Assembly: GCF_030269605.1 (NCBI RefSeq)
Contig: NZ_BSTQ01000007.1
Coordinates: 186,001 to 250,000 of the forward strand
Direction: 5' to 3'
DNA length: 64,000 bases
Source of the DNA: Lentzea sp. NBRC 105346
GTDB taxonomy: Bacteria; Actinomycetota; Actinomycetes; Mycobacteriales; Pseudonocardiaceae
Positions 7,830 to 16,121 of this stretch are shown piece after piece (within the stretch, counting starts at the first letter, position 1; each line of letters opens with the position of its first letter). The notes under the pieces are model-generated. The model made no database searches and was not told the origin of the DNA. It worked only from the letters and a program-made list of their open reading frames with translations. Made by a program: the position numbers and the translations under genes.

Positions 7830-8582
7830 ATGGGCATGGCAAGTAGCCGCGCATGTGTGCTGCTGTTGCGTGCCGTCACGCTCGGCGGCCTGACCGCCGC
7901 CGCCTGGCTCCTCAGCGGCGCGATCGCCGAGGCCAGCACGGACCAGCCACCCGCTGTCGAGATCACCGCCGAGCCGCAGCTGCTCCAGGACCCGGCAGGC
8001 TGGGCGCTCAAGCTCACCGACCGCGTCGTCGAGCACAAGCAGAACCGCAAGATCGCGGTGCTGCCCCCGGCACCGGAGCAGCCCGCCGACGACGGCCCGG
8101 CACTCGACTACACCAGCGGCAGCAGTGGGAGCACGCGCACGGGTTCGGTCTCGAACCAGGCGCCCGCCCCGGTCATCGCCGCCAAGCTGCAGGCGAACGC
8201 CGCGCGTAAGGCCGCGAAGCTGGCCGCCGCGGCCCCTCCGCCCGCACCGGCGCCGGCACCCGCACCGCCCGTGATCCAGATCAAGAAGGCTCAACCGGCC
8301 CCGCCCGCACCGCCGAAGCAGGAGCAGCCCGCGGACACCGGCGTCGACTGGACCATCCCGCACCCGTCGGGCCCAATGCCCAGCCCGCAGCCCGCCCCCG
8401 CCTCCACGGCGCCGTCGGCCTCGTCCGGGCACCAGGACAACACCGGCGGCAAGCACGGTGTGCTCGCCGTCCTCCCGTCCCACAGCGCGCTCTTCCCTCC
8501 CACCAGATGGACGGTTGAGGAACGCACCGACGGACGGTCACCGGGCAGCTTGTCAGAGCGTCCGGGCAGTTCACCCGACTGA
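7830..8582 (+). CDS. Exported Pro/Ala-rich protein, function unknown
   Basis: 250 residues. A hydrophobic N-terminal segment (LLLRAVTLGGLTAAAWLLSGAIAEAS) looks like a signal peptide or anchor. The rest is low-complexity, rich in Pro, Ala and Lys, with PAPAPAP-type runs around residues 125-160 and a Gly/Ser-rich patch. Such composition suits a cell-wall-spanning or surface linker. It is followed by a gene-free stretch with stable stem-loops. The start could be 7830 or the ATG at 7836. I do not recognise a family; its reading frame is supported by codon bias and signal peptide. Confidence 0.6.
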   Translation: MGMASSRACVLLLRAVTLGGLTAAAWLLSGAIAEASTDQPPAVEITAEPQLLQDPAGWALKLTDRVVEHKQNRKIAVLPPAPEQPADDGPALDYTSGSSGSTRTGSVSNQAPAPVIAAKLQANAARKAAKLAAAAPPPAPAPAPAPPVIQIKKAQPAPPAPPKQEQPADTGVDWTIPHPSGPMPSPQPAPASTAPSASSGHQDNTGGKHGVLAVLPSHSALFPPTRWTVEERTDGRSPGSLSERPGSSPD

Positions 8583-8692
8583 GTTCCAGGGGACCAGTCT
8601 GCCCTGATGCGCGAACGTGACCGTCTCGTTCCGTAGCGCACCGTTACTTGAACTCGCAACTCCCGTTGTACCGAAACGAAACCAGTCTTCCT

Positions 8693-8917
8693 GACCTGCC
8701 AACCGCGCCCTGGCAGGTCGGGTCTGATCCGGTCGTCACGTCTGCCCCCGAGGCGGCCGGATCACACGGGAAACCTGCGGCAGGGGACGCACATCCCTGG
8801 AGCGTCCCCGCCGCAGGTCCACCAAACTGCCTGTCCAGCCGGCACATCGAGGGGCTGCGCCGAGTGAACAGGCAGGTGTCGGGCCGGTCCCCACCGCTGC
8901 GGGGGACCGGCCCAATG
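8693..8917 (+). ncRNA. Candidate structured RNA: run of five stem-loops ending in a terminator
   Basis: The gene-free stretch 8583-8921 holds consecutive perfect inverted repeats: 8693-8700 with 8712-8719 (GACCTGCC), 8726-8732 with 8757-8763 (GATCCGG), a nested pair 8773-8780 with 8811-8818 and 8783-8790 with 8802-8809, 8828-8834 with 8868-8874, and the strong hairpin at 8881-8913, followed by CTTTT on the plus strand. This is more structure than a simple convergent terminator needs. It may be a small RNA or a long 3' UTR of the exported protein gene. It does not match riboswitch consensus sequences that I can recall. Confidence 0.4.
8881..8917. terminator. Bidirectional terminator hairpin
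   Basis: GGGCCGGTCCCC at 8881-8892 pairs perfectly with 8902-8913 around a short loop, followed by AATGCTTTT on the plus strand. It sits between the convergent exported-protein gene and the MocR regulator gene. Confidence 0.8.
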
Positions 8918-8921
8918 CTTT

Positions 8922-10358
8922 TCAGGCCACCGGGACGACCACCTCATCCAGCGGAATCCCTTGCGTCCCAACGGATGCAGCTGCCACCCCCAAACGGCGC
9001 AGCGCTTCGTTCAGCACTTCGGCCGACTGCGTGTACGGCACTCGGAGCATTCGTTCACAGCCGCCGTGGACCGCGAACCGCGGACCCGGCACGAGTCGCA
9101 GCCCGTGATTCTGGGCCACCACAGCGATTCTGGTGCTCACCGGCGCGCCGAGATCGCACCAGATGCCCATTCCACCCGACGGCACCGTGAAACTCCACTG
9201 TGGACAGTTCTCGCGCAGTGCCGCGACCGCCACGTCGCGTTGCGCGGCGAGCTCCGCACGTCGTTGCGCCAGAACGGGTTCCGGCGAGGTGAGCAGCTCG
9301 TCGAGCACCAGCTGCTCGAACACCGGTGTGCCCAGGTCGATCGCGGTGCGCGTGGACAGCAGGCGGTGCACCATTTCCGCGGACGCGCGGATCCAGCCGA
9401 CCCGCAGTCCGCCCCAGTGCGACTTGCTCGCCGATCCGATCGTCAGCACGAGGTCGTCGGCGAAGGACGCCACCGGCGGCGGCCCGTCGACCGGATCGCC
9501 TTCGAGATCGAGTTCCACCACCGTCTCGTCCACGACAATCGGCGTCCGATGCCGGCGCAGCACGCCGGCGAGCCGTTCCCGCCCCTCGGCGGAAAGCCTT
9601 TGCCCGGTGGGGTTCTGGAAGTCCGCGATCAGGTAGGCGACCCGCGGACCGGCCTGGCGCACCGCCGCCTCCCAGGCGGCGACGTCCCAGCCCTCCGGCG
9701 TCATCGCGACCGGGACCGGGATCGCGAACGCCGACCGGATGGCCTCCAAAGCGTTGGGGTAGCTCGGTTGTTCGACGAGCACGCGGTCGCCGGGACCGGT
9801 CAGCATGCGCAGGATCAACGCCAGCGCGTGCTGCGCGCCGTTCGTCACGACGATCTGGTCCGGTGACGTCGGCAGGCCGCGCACGGCGAAGCGGTCGGCG
9901 ATGCGTTGCCGCAACGACGGCAGGCCGAGTTCGTGATAGCCGTGGGTCAGCAGGTGCTCCGGCATCCGGGCCCGCGCCGCGTCCATCGCCGCGAGCGTGC
10001 CGGGCACGGCGGGCGGCGCGGCGCGGGCCAGGTCGACGAACCCGTCCCACGTCCCCGAGATGCCACCCGAGGACCGCACGGGCGCGTTGATCCACGAGCC
10101 CGCGCCGCGTCTGCTCTCCACCAGCCCCTCCCCCCGGAGCTGGTCCAGAGCGGCGGTGATGGTCGTGCGGCTGACCGGCAGGGCGTCGGTCAGCTCCCGC
10201 TCGGACGGCAGCCGCGTCCCGGCGGGCAGCTGGCCCTCGTGCACCAGCAGCTTGATCGCGGCGGCCAGGTCGGCCGATCCCTGCCGGGCGCCGTGCTTGC
10301 GCCACTCCCCGAGCAAGCGGGCCAATCGAGCGCCGGACACACGACTACCAAGCTGCAT
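8922..10358 (-). CDS. MocR-type (GntR HTH + aminotransferase fold) transcriptional regulator
   Basis: 478 residues. The N-terminal 80 residues are a GntR winged helix (LPAGTRLPSERELTDALPVSRTTITAALDQLRGEGLVESRRG). The rest is a fold-type I aminotransferase-like domain containing VTNGAQHALALI, VEQPSYPNAL, ADFQNPTGQRLS and a putative PLP-lysine in SASKSHWGGLRVGW. MocR regulators bind PLP or PLP adducts and commonly control a divergent neighbour. Here the neighbour is a YczE-type membrane protein, a recurrent partner of this family. Its first codons (ATGCAGCT) form one arm of an inverted repeat shared with the neighbour's start. Confidence 0.9.
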   Translation of the reverse strand: MQLGSRVSGARLARLLGEWRKHGARQGSADLAAAIKLLVHEGQLPAGTRLPSERELTDALPVSRTTITAALDQLRGEGLVESRRGAGSWINAPVRSSGGISGTWDGFVDLARAAPPAVPGTLAAMDAARARMPEHLLTHGYHELGLPSLRQRIADRFAVRGLPTSPDQIVVTNGAQHALALILRMLTGPGDRVLVEQPSYPNALEAIRSAFAIPVPVAMTPEGWDVAAWEAAVRQAGPRVAYLIADFQNPTGQRLSAEGRERLAGVLRRHRTPIVVDETVVELDLEGDPVDGPPPVASFADDLVLTIGSASKSHWGGLRVGWIRASAEMVHRLLSTRTAIDLGTPVFEQLVLDELLTSPEPVLAQRRAELAAQRDVAVAALRENCPQWSFTVPSGGMGIWCDLGAPVSTRIAVVAQNHGLRLVPGPRFAVHGGCERMLRVPYTQSAEVLNEALRRLGVAAASVGTQGIPLDEVVVPVA

Positions 10359-10428
10359 GTGGCCAATTATTGCGAATTGGCTATGGAGTGCAAGGCCAAT
10401 GGCCGCTCAGGATGAGCCACATGCAGCT
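10351..10428. promoter_or_regulatory. Divergent control region with inverted repeat spanning both start codons
   Basis: AGCTGCATGTGGC at 10351-10363 is the exact reverse complement of GCCACATGCAGCT at 10416-10428. The two arms contain the start codons of the divergent MocR and YczE genes, both of which begin Met-Gln-Leu. Between them are an imperfect palindrome at 10363-10380 (CCAATT then AATTGG) and a direct repeat GGCCAAT at 10361 and 10394. These are plausible MocR operator elements and make symmetrical control of both genes likely. Confidence 0.65.
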
Positions 10429-11065
10429 CGCCGCCCTGTACCCCGTCAACGTGTCCGTCGCTCCCGCCCGCCGCGTCCCGCAGCTCTTCGCGGGCCTGTG
10501 GCTCTACGGCGCGAGCATGGCGATGCAGATCCGCTCCGGCCTGGGCCTGGACCCGTGGGACGTGCTGCACGAGGGGCTCACCAAGCGCACCGGGCTGAGC
10601 TTCGGCCTGATCACCGCGATCGTCGGCGTGCTGGTGCTGTTGTGCTGGATCCCATTGCGGCAGCGGCCAGGCGTCGGCACGGTCAGCAACGTCGTCGTCA
10701 TCGGCGTCTCCGTGGACGTGACGCTCTGGCTGTTGCCGGCACCGGAGGACCTAGTACTGCGCGCGGTTCTGCTGGTCCTCGGCATCGTGCTGAACGGCCT
10801 CGCCGCCGCGGTCTACATCGGTTCCCGCCTCGGCCCCGGCCCGCGCGACGGCCTGACGACCGGGTTCTGCGCGCGGACCGGGATCTCATTGCGGCTCGTC
10901 CGGACGGTCGTGGAGCTGACCGTCCTCGCCTCGGGGTGGCTGCTCGGCGGCACGGTCGGCGTCGGCACCATCCTCTACGCCGTCGGCATCGGCCCGCTCA
11001 TCCAGTTCTTCCTGCCCCACGTCACCTGGTCGGAACCTAAGCCCTGTCCGCAACCTGCTTCCTGA
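10421..11065 (+). CDS. YczE/YyaS/YitT-type integral membrane protein
   Basis: 214 residues with about five hydrophobic segments. Family landmarks are LWLYGASMAMQIRSGLGLDPWDVLHEGL near the start, a motif echoed later as YIGSRLGPGPRDGLTTGFCARTG, which suggests an internal duplication typical of the family. The ATG at 10421 is chosen because AGGA lies eight bases upstream; an ATG at 10412 is possible. It is divergent from a MocR regulator that probably controls it. The transported substrate, if any, is unknown; MocR partners of this family have been linked to vitamin B6 or amino-compound handling. The 3' end overlaps the convergent Clp-N gene by 29 bp. Confidence 0.82.
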   Translation: MQLAALYPVNVSVAPARRVPQLFAGLWLYGASMAMQIRSGLGLDPWDVLHEGLTKRTGLSFGLITAIVGVLVLLCWIPLRQRPGVGTVSNVVVIGVSVDVTLWLLPAPEDLVLRAVLLVLGIVLNGLAAAVYIGSRLGPGPRDGLTTGFCARTGISLRLVRTVVELTVLASGWLLGGTVGVGTILYAVGIGPLIQFFLPHVTWSEPKPCPQPAS

Positions 11066-11555
11066 CATCGGCGTAGTGCACCCCGTGCCACTCGAGCACC
11101 TCGGTTACGACTCCCTTGCCCTGCAACAGCGCCAGCACGAGGTGCTCGTTGCCGAGGTGGTTGTGGCCGAGGTCGCGTGCCTCGCGGAGGCTGCGCTCGA
11201 GCGTCTTCTTCACGTCACCGTCGATCGCGACGCCGAACCACCGCTTGCGCGGCTTCTCCTTCGACAGCGCGCCCTCCCCGAGGGAGCGCTCCACGCTGTC
11301 GACGATCTCGTCGACGTCGATCCCCAGTGACCGCAACGCCTCCACGTCGGTCTTGCTCAGCCCGCCCTTGCGCCGGGCGTCGCGGAACGCCGCCTCGACG
11401 TCCTCCCGCGGCACGCCGGACAGCACCGGCGTCTTGTCCAGCAACGCCAGCAGCAGATGCTGCGGTGACACCTGCACCTGATCCTGTTCCGCGACCTTGA
11501 TCGCGTCGCGGACCGCCTGCCGCGCCTCCTTGGTGAACCGCTCCCCGATCATCAT
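11037..11555 (-). CDS. Clp N-terminal (repeat) domain protein
   Basis: 172 residues with two Clp_N repeats: FTKEARQAVRDAIKVAEQDQ followed by SPQHLLLALL, and later LERSLREARDLGHNHLGNEHLVLALLQGKGV. These are the substrate- and adaptor-binding helices of ClpC/ClpA, but no ATPase domain follows, so the protein may act as an adaptor, anti-adaptor or chaperone-like factor. The start at 11555 overlaps the stop of the small HTH gene, so the two form an operon. Actinobacteria often carry this HTH plus Clp-N pair. Its target protease, if any, is unknown. Confidence 0.85.
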   Translation of the reverse strand: MMIGERFTKEARQAVRDAIKVAEQDQVQVSPQHLLLALLDKTPVLSGVPREDVEAAFRDARRKGGLSKTDVEALRSLGIDVDEIVDSVERSLGEGALSKEKPRKRWFGVAIDGDVKKTLERSLREARDLGHNHLGNEHLVLALLQGKGVVTEVLEWHGVHYADVRKQVADRA

Positions 11556-11761
11556 CGACCCCCGTGCTTCTTGTGGACGGCCTGCCGGGTGACCCCCAGC
11601 TCGGCCGCGATGTCCTGCCACGACCAGCCCTGCGCCCGAGCGCTGCGGACCTGGGCCGCCTCCAAGGTCTCCAGCAACCGCCGCAACGCGCTGACCGCAC
11701 GCAGTCCCACGCGGGGATCACGGTCGCCGGCCGCGGTGGCCAGATCAGTTGCTTCCGTCAT
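11552..11761 (-). CDS. Small helix-turn-helix regulator paired with Clp-N protein
   Basis: 69 residues. The C-terminal half is a clear helix-turn-helix (GWSWQDIAAELGVTRQAVHKK) preceded by a helical region (VSALRRLLETLEAAQVRSARAQ) that may dimerise. It is translationally coupled to the Clp-N gene. The intergenic DNA just upstream has two copies of a palindromic sequence, the expected binding site for autoregulation and for control of the divergent acetyltransferase gene. Confidence 0.85.
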   Translation of the reverse strand: MTEATDLATAAGDRDPRVGLRAVSALRRLLETLEAAQVRSARAQGWSWQDIAAELGVTRQAVHKKHGGR

Positions 11762-11764
11762 GGC

Positions 11765-11820
11765 GTCAACCTACGTTGACACCTCGACTCGTGTCAACCC
11801 AGGTTGACAACTAGGTTGTT
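11765..11820. promoter_or_regulatory. Tandem palindromic operators between the HTH/Clp-N operon and the acetyltransferase gene
   Basis: GTCAACCTACGTTGAC at 11765-11780 and GTCAACCCAGGTTGAC at 11793-11808 are two copies of one palindrome with centres 28 bp apart; a degenerate third copy (AACTAGGTTGTT) lies at 11809-11820. They fill the 63-bp divergent promoter region, one overlapping the HTH start. The small HTH protein is the obvious candidate binder. Confidence 0.8.
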
Positions 11821-11824
11821 GTCC

Positions 11825-12448
11825 ATGAGCAACTTGGGGGACCTCATCCGACGCTGGCAGCCGGGCTGGGCGCTCGCCCGCGGCTTCGCCGCGGCGGTCG
11901 AGGAGCGGGGCGCATTGCACGTCCCGGTGGGTGAGAAGGGCAGGCAGGTCGAGGTGGTCGTGCTGGAGGCGGGCGCGGTCGCCGCACTCGCGGCCGACCT
12001 GGCCGACGACCACTGGCTGACGGTGCCCACGACGGACTGCGACGGCGTGCTGCGGATCTTCGACGACGCGGGCCTCACCGTGCTGCGCACGGAAAGCCTG
12101 ATGAGTCGCGACCTGCGCGACCGTCCCGCGCACAAGCCGCCGGTCGGATACACGGTCAGCACGTCGGCGACGGACGGCGTGATCACGACCCGGATCGAGT
12201 GCGACGGTGAAGAGGCCGCCGGCGGAATGATGCCGCTCGTCGGCACGGACGCCGTGGCGCACAACATCGTGACCAGTCCCCGCCACCGCAGGCGCGGCCT
12301 GGCGAGCGCGGTGATGAGCGCGCTGGTCGACGAGGCCGCCGCGCACGGCGCGACCACCGGGATCCTCATCGCCAGCCCGGCGGGCGAGGGCCTGTACAAC
12401 GCACTGGGATGGCAGCGGCACGCGACGGTGCTGGTGGGTAAGCGCTAA
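11825..12448 (+). CDS. GNAT-family N-acetyltransferase
   Basis: 207 residues from the ATG at 11825. The C-terminal half has the acetyl-CoA-binding motif A of GNAT enzymes (NIVTSPRHRRRGLASAVMSALVDEAAAHGA) followed by the ASPAGEGLYNALGWQR motif B. The N-terminal half is a less conserved domain. The substrate is unknown. It is divergent from the HTH/Clp-N pair and probably shares its palindromic operators, hinting at a joint stress role. Confidence 0.82.
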   Translation: MSNLGDLIRRWQPGWALARGFAAAVEERGALHVPVGEKGRQVEVVVLEAGAVAALAADLADDHWLTVPTTDCDGVLRIFDDAGLTVLRTESLMSRDLRDRPAHKPPVGYTVSTSATDGVITTRIECDGEEAAGGMMPLVGTDAVAHNIVTSPRHRRRGLASAVMSALVDEAAAHGATTGILIASPAGEGLYNALGWQRHATVLVGKR

Positions 12449-12479
12449 CAATGACCACACTTGGAGCGAGGTGTTCCAC

Positions 12480-13211
12480 ATGAGCGTTCCCGAGGTTGTC
12501 GTCGCCGGGGCGGCGGGCGACATCGGCCGGGCCACCCTCGACGTGTTCGCGAAACGCGGGCTCGCCGCGGTCGGCTGGGACAAGAAACCGGCCCCCGGCC
12601 TGCAGGTCTGCGACGTGCTCGACGACGACGCCATGGCCACGCGGGTCGCCGCGCTGCAGGAACTGCGTTACGTCGTCGTGGTCGCGGGTGGCGGTGACCT
12701 CGACGAGCTCAACGCGGCCGACGTCACCGACGAGTCGCTGGAGGTGTTCCGGCGCGTCGTCGAGACGAACCTGCACAGCGCGTTCAACGTCATCCGGCAC
12801 ACGGTTCCGTTGCTGCGCAACGCTTCCGGCGACCGGTCGATCACGCTGATCTCGTCGATCAACGCCTACGGCGGCTACGGCGCGCCCGGCTACTCGGCGG
12901 CGAAGGCGGGCCTGTCCGGCCTGACGCGATCGCTCGCGCCGAAGCTCGGCAAGGACGGCATCCGGATCAACGTCCTGACGCTCGGCACGGTCGACACGTC
13001 CAACGCCCGGCAGCTCAGCGACGCGAGCGGCGTTCCGCTCGACGACAGCGCGATCGCCGACGCCACCGCGCTCGGCCGGCCGCAGTCGCCGGAGGACGTG
13101 GCCACCGCGATCGCGGCGTTCGCGATCGACCTCACGTCGACGACCGGCGCGGAGCACGTGCTCGACGCGGGCCAGACCATCCTGCGCCGCCCGATCTTCA
13201 CCAAGCACTAG
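12480..13211 (+). CDS. Short-chain dehydrogenase/reductase (SDR)
   Basis: 243 residues. An N-terminal nucleotide-binding loop reads GAAGDIGRA, a variant of TGxxxGIG, and the catalytic region has S(SINAYGGYGAPG)YSAAKAG, giving the Ser-Tyr-Lys set. A C-terminal IAAFAIDLTSTTGAEHVLDAGQT segment matches classical SDRs. The start at 12480 is supported by GAGG seven bases upstream. Substrate is not predictable. The next gene begins six bases after its stop, so it may share a transcript with the NTPase. Confidence 0.85.
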   Translation: MSVPEVVVAGAAGDIGRATLDVFAKRGLAAVGWDKKPAPGLQVCDVLDDDAMATRVAALQELRYVVVVAGGGDLDELNAADVTDESLEVFRRVVETNLHSAFNVIRHTVPLLRNASGDRSITLISSINAYGGYGAPGYSAAKAGLSGLTRSLAPKLGKDGIRINVLTLGTVDTSNARQLSDASGVPLDDSAIADATALGRPQSPEDVATAIAAFAIDLTSTTGAEHVLDAGQTILRRPIFTKH

Positions 13212-13217
13212 GACACC

Positions 13218-15989
13218 ATGCCCGCACGCTCCAGAACCTCGCTCGCCGTCACGATCACCGTGTCGGCGGTCGGTCTTCTGGTGCTGGCGGGCATCGCCAG
13301 CCGCGTGGTGCACCGCGGCTGGCGCGACGCGCTGGAAGACCTGAGCATCAACGTCGCCGCCACGTTCGCCGTCGCCGTCCTCGGTTACCTGATCTTCTTC
13401 TTCCGCGTGCGCAACGCGGTGCCGCGCCAGTCGCTGGTGACCGCGCAACGCGACGCGTCGTCGTTGTTCACCAAGGACCTCGCGGAGCTGCCGGTCCCGC
13501 ACGAACGCGAGTCGCTGGCCAAGGCGCTGGTCGCGGACTTCGTGCGTGGCGGCTACTCGCGGTCCACGCTGATCGGCGGCGAGCCCGGCAGCGGCCGCAG
13601 CGCGTTCCTCGTGTTGCTCGCCGACGAGCTGGCGCGTAGTCGCGTGCTGGCGATCCCGGTGCGCGCCATCGAGTTGACGGGCGGCTCGACCATCGCGCAG
13701 ATCGCGCGCAACCGCTTCCACCTGCGGATGTCCGCGGCCGGGGTGGACGACCGCGAGGCCGACCGGATGTGGAGCTCGCTGATCGGCAACGGCCGGCTCG
13801 CGCTCGTCATCGACGATCTCGAGAAGCTCAACGTCACGGCGTCCGGCCCGCACCGGCGGGTCGACATCGCGAGCAGGCTGCAGGAGCTGCAGGACGCGGG
13901 CATCCCGTTCTTCGCCGCGTTGCCGCGCCGGCTGTTCCCGCCGGGCAGCACCACGAACAAGGTGCTGCTCTCCACGCTCGGCCCGGACGGGATGGCGAAG
14001 TATCTGGCCGAACGGCTCACCGCGCTCGGCGTGCTGCCCAGCGAGGGCCATTTCCGCGTGCTGACGCCGATGTTCACCGGCAGCCAGGCGTCGCGCGAGC
14101 CCGCACAGCTGCGCATGTCCCTCGCGTTCGCCGCGAGCGCTCAGGGACGCGGCGAGGAGATCCTCGCCGCCTTCACCGAACCCCGGCGGCTGCGCAGGGA
14201 GACCGGCTGGCTGGCCGGTGTGTGCGGTGTCGCGCTGGGAAAGCCGCCCTTGGAGTCGTCGGCCGAGCACGACTGCCTGGCCCAGGTCGGCCGGCTCGCG
14301 CTCATCCAGGCGTCGGAGAGCGTGCGCTGGTCGCAGGTCGTGCGCGGGCTGTCCGACGAACGGCACGAGCGGCTGCTGCTCGGCCGGGCCGCGCTGGAGC
14401 AGCGCGAGGTCATCGTCATCCGGCAGGACCACGGCTCCGAGGTCGTGGTGTTCCGCAGCCCGGCCGTGCAGGCGTTCGCGGCGGGTATCGGCGTGCCGCT
14501 GACCGAGACCGCCACCTGGTCGTCCGCGCTGAGCCGCGACCCGTCGGAGTTCGTGCTCGGCGCGCTCGCCGTGTCCGCGATGGTCCTGGCCGGTTCTTCG
14601 GTGGCGGACGTCTTCCACGCGGTACGGCCCGCGAAGTCCGCGCACCACTTGGAGATCCTCACCGCGCTGTACGACGGTTTCGCCGCCGCGGGCGCCACGG
14701 ACACGCTCGCGGCCGACGTGAACGAGCTGCTGCGCGAGGTGTGGCCGACGGGCAACCGCGACGACCACCTGGCGTTCGTCCGCGCGGTCGACATCCGCAA
14801 CTCCCCTGAGCTGCAACGGTTTCTGTGGCACGAGCTGCTGCCGCCGCGGATGGCGCGCAACAGCTTCCGGCTGCGTCGTGAGCTCTGCTTCCAGCTCGCC
14901 GACGGCGGCGACGCCGTGTGGGAGACGCTGCACGACCACTGGCAGCGCATCTGCCACGACGCGTTCACCGTCGACCTGTCACCGGTGTTCCGCAAGGAGG
15001 CCGCGTGGCGCAGCCTCGCCGTCGGGCTCGCGCACATGGCGTGGATCCTGCCGATGCTGGCCGAACGCTGCACGGATTCCGCTGCGGTACAAGAACTTCT
15101 GCTCACCGTCGCGAAAGGCGTGATGCCGCCGTACGAGGGCTACCGCCGCGGCGACGAGGACGTCCCGGACGTCGGGCTGGAGATCTCGCTCGCCGAGGGC
15201 GTGAAGATCGCCGCGGTGAGCTCGTGGCACCGGCACGGCCACGTCCCCGAGTACCGCGTCGAGCTGCTGCTGCGCATTCTCGGCCACGCCCGGTCGTGGC
15301 TCAGCCGGATGCTGGCCGTGCAGGCGCTCGGCCTGTCGATCGGCCGCACGGAACCGGCGCGGCTGGCGTCGATCACCTCTCGGATCGCGGCCGATCGCGA
15401 CGAGCACCCGTTCGTCCGCGCGGCGGCCCGGCTCGTACTCGCCGCCGGCTCCTCCAGCGAGAAGCTCGTCAGCGCCGTGTGGCTCGACGACGCGGAGGCC
15501 GTGACGTCCGGCTCGGGGGTGCTTTCGCAGGAGGCCTATCGGCTGCTGGCCGCGTCGACCTTGCTGGTGAACATGTGCGAGAAGCGCGCGGGGAATCTCG
15601 GCGCGCGGACCGACAGCTCCGGGCAGCGGATCATCGACCGGCGTGGTCAGGAAATCCGGGTCGAGGTGCTCAACGGCCGCGAACTGCCCCGGTGCATGCG
15701 CACGTTCCGCGGCGGCCGGTCGATGTACGTCAACGCCTGCGGCTGCGACCTCGGGTTGTGTGGCGAGCCGACGAACGGGCTACGCGGGCCTCGGCACTTC
15801 GACGCGTCGTTTCTCTATCGAGCTTCCATTTGTTTCAAGCCGACTCTTGCCGACGTAGTGGCGCGAATCACGCCGGGAAGTGGCGTCTTTGGTGTGGGTA
15901 CACATCGGACTTGGGAACTGTTGCAGCGCATCACGGCGGACAACGAAATCGATGTGACGTCGCCCATGCTGCAAAACGAGCACGAATAA
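13218..15989 (+). CDS. Membrane-anchored P-loop NTPase (STAND-like), unknown function
   Basis: 923 residues. Two N-terminal hydrophobic helices at about residues 9-27 and 44-62 anchor it. A cytoplasmic NTPase follows, with Walker A GEPGSGRS at 121-128 and Walker B LALVIDD at 194-200; the spacing and following helices suggest a STAND or related NACHT-like ATPase. A long helical region fills residues 350-800. Near the C-terminus lie four cysteines (C826, C841, C843, C848) in a CMRTF..NACGCDLGLCG pattern, a possible metal site. I recognise no named family. It may be a sensor or immunity ATPase; that is inference from architecture. Confidence 0.75.
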   Translation: MPARSRTSLAVTITVSAVGLLVLAGIASRVVHRGWRDALEDLSINVAATFAVAVLGYLIFFFRVRNAVPRQSLVTAQRDASSLFTKDLAELPVPHERESLAKALVADFVRGGYSRSTLIGGEPGSGRSAFLVLLADELARSRVLAIPVRAIELTGGSTIAQIARNRFHLRMSAAGVDDREADRMWSSLIGNGRLALVIDDLEKLNVTASGPHRRVDIASRLQELQDAGIPFFAALPRRLFPPGSTTNKVLLSTLGPDGMAKYLAERLTALGVLPSEGHFRVLTPMFTGSQASREPAQLRMSLAFAASAQGRGEEILAAFTEPRRLRRETGWLAGVCGVALGKPPLESSAEHDCLAQVGRLALIQASESVRWSQVVRGLSDERHERLLLGRAALEQREVIVIRQDHGSEVVVFRSPAVQAFAAGIGVPLTETATWSSALSRDPSEFVLGALAVSAMVLAGSSVADVFHAVRPAKSAHHLEILTALYDGFAAAGATDTLAADVNELLREVWPTGNRDDHLAFVRAVDIRNSPELQRFLWHELLPPRMARNSFRLRRELCFQLADGGDAVWETLHDHWQRICHDAFTVDLSPVFRKEAAWRSLAVGLAHMAWILPMLAERCTDSAAVQELLLTVAKGVMPPYEGYRRGDEDVPDVGLEISLAEGVKIAAVSSWHRHGHVPEYRVELLLRILGHARSWLSRMLAVQALGLSIGRTEPARLASITSRIAADRDEHPFVRAAARLVLAAGSSSEKLVSAVWLDDAEAVTSGSGVLSQEAYRLLAASTLLVNMCEKRAGNLGARTDSSGQRIIDRRGQEIRVEVLNGRELPRCMRTFRGGRSMYVNACGCDLGLCGEPTNGLRGPRHFDASFLYRASICFKPTLADVVARITPGSGVFGVGTHRTWELLQRITADNEIDVTSPMLQNEHE

Positions 15990-15990
15990 C

Positions 15991-16024
15991 GAAAGACCCC
16001 CGGCACGAAAACCGGGGGTCTTTC
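15991..16024. terminator. Strong bidirectional terminator
   Basis: A 13-bp perfect stem (15991-16003 with 16012-16024) with an A-rich loop. GAAAGACCCCCGG pairs with CCGGGGGTCTTTC, which gives a T-rich tail in either direction. It ends the NTPase gene and the oppositely oriented tRNA operon. Confidence 0.9.
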
Positions 16025-16034
16025 GGAAGAAGGA

Positions 16035-16108
16035 TGGCCAGGGGCGGGGTCGAACCGCCGACCTACCGCTTTTCAGGCGGTCGCTCGTACCAACTGAGCT
16101 ACCTGGCC
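16035..16108 (-). tRNA. tRNA-Phe (GAA)
   Basis: A 74-nt cloverleaf on the minus strand without an encoded CCA. The acceptor stem GGCCAGG pairs with CCTGGCC, the D-arm reads GCTCAGTTGGTA.GAGC, the anticodon loop is CTGAAAA with anticodon GAA, and the T-arm contains GGTTCGACCC. It is the last gene of a three-tRNA operon. Confidence 0.95.
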
Positions 16109-16121
16109 ATGAGAACTGAAG

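Noticed and set aside
8583-8921. The structured gap considered as a cyclic-di-AMP or other known riboswitch
   Set aside because: It lies downstream, not upstream, of a gene on its strand, and conserved riboswitch cores I know of are not visible.
12366-14957. An 863-residue minus-strand frame opposite the SDR and NTPase genes
   Set aside because: Same reason: high-G+C shadow frame with no family and no ribosome site.
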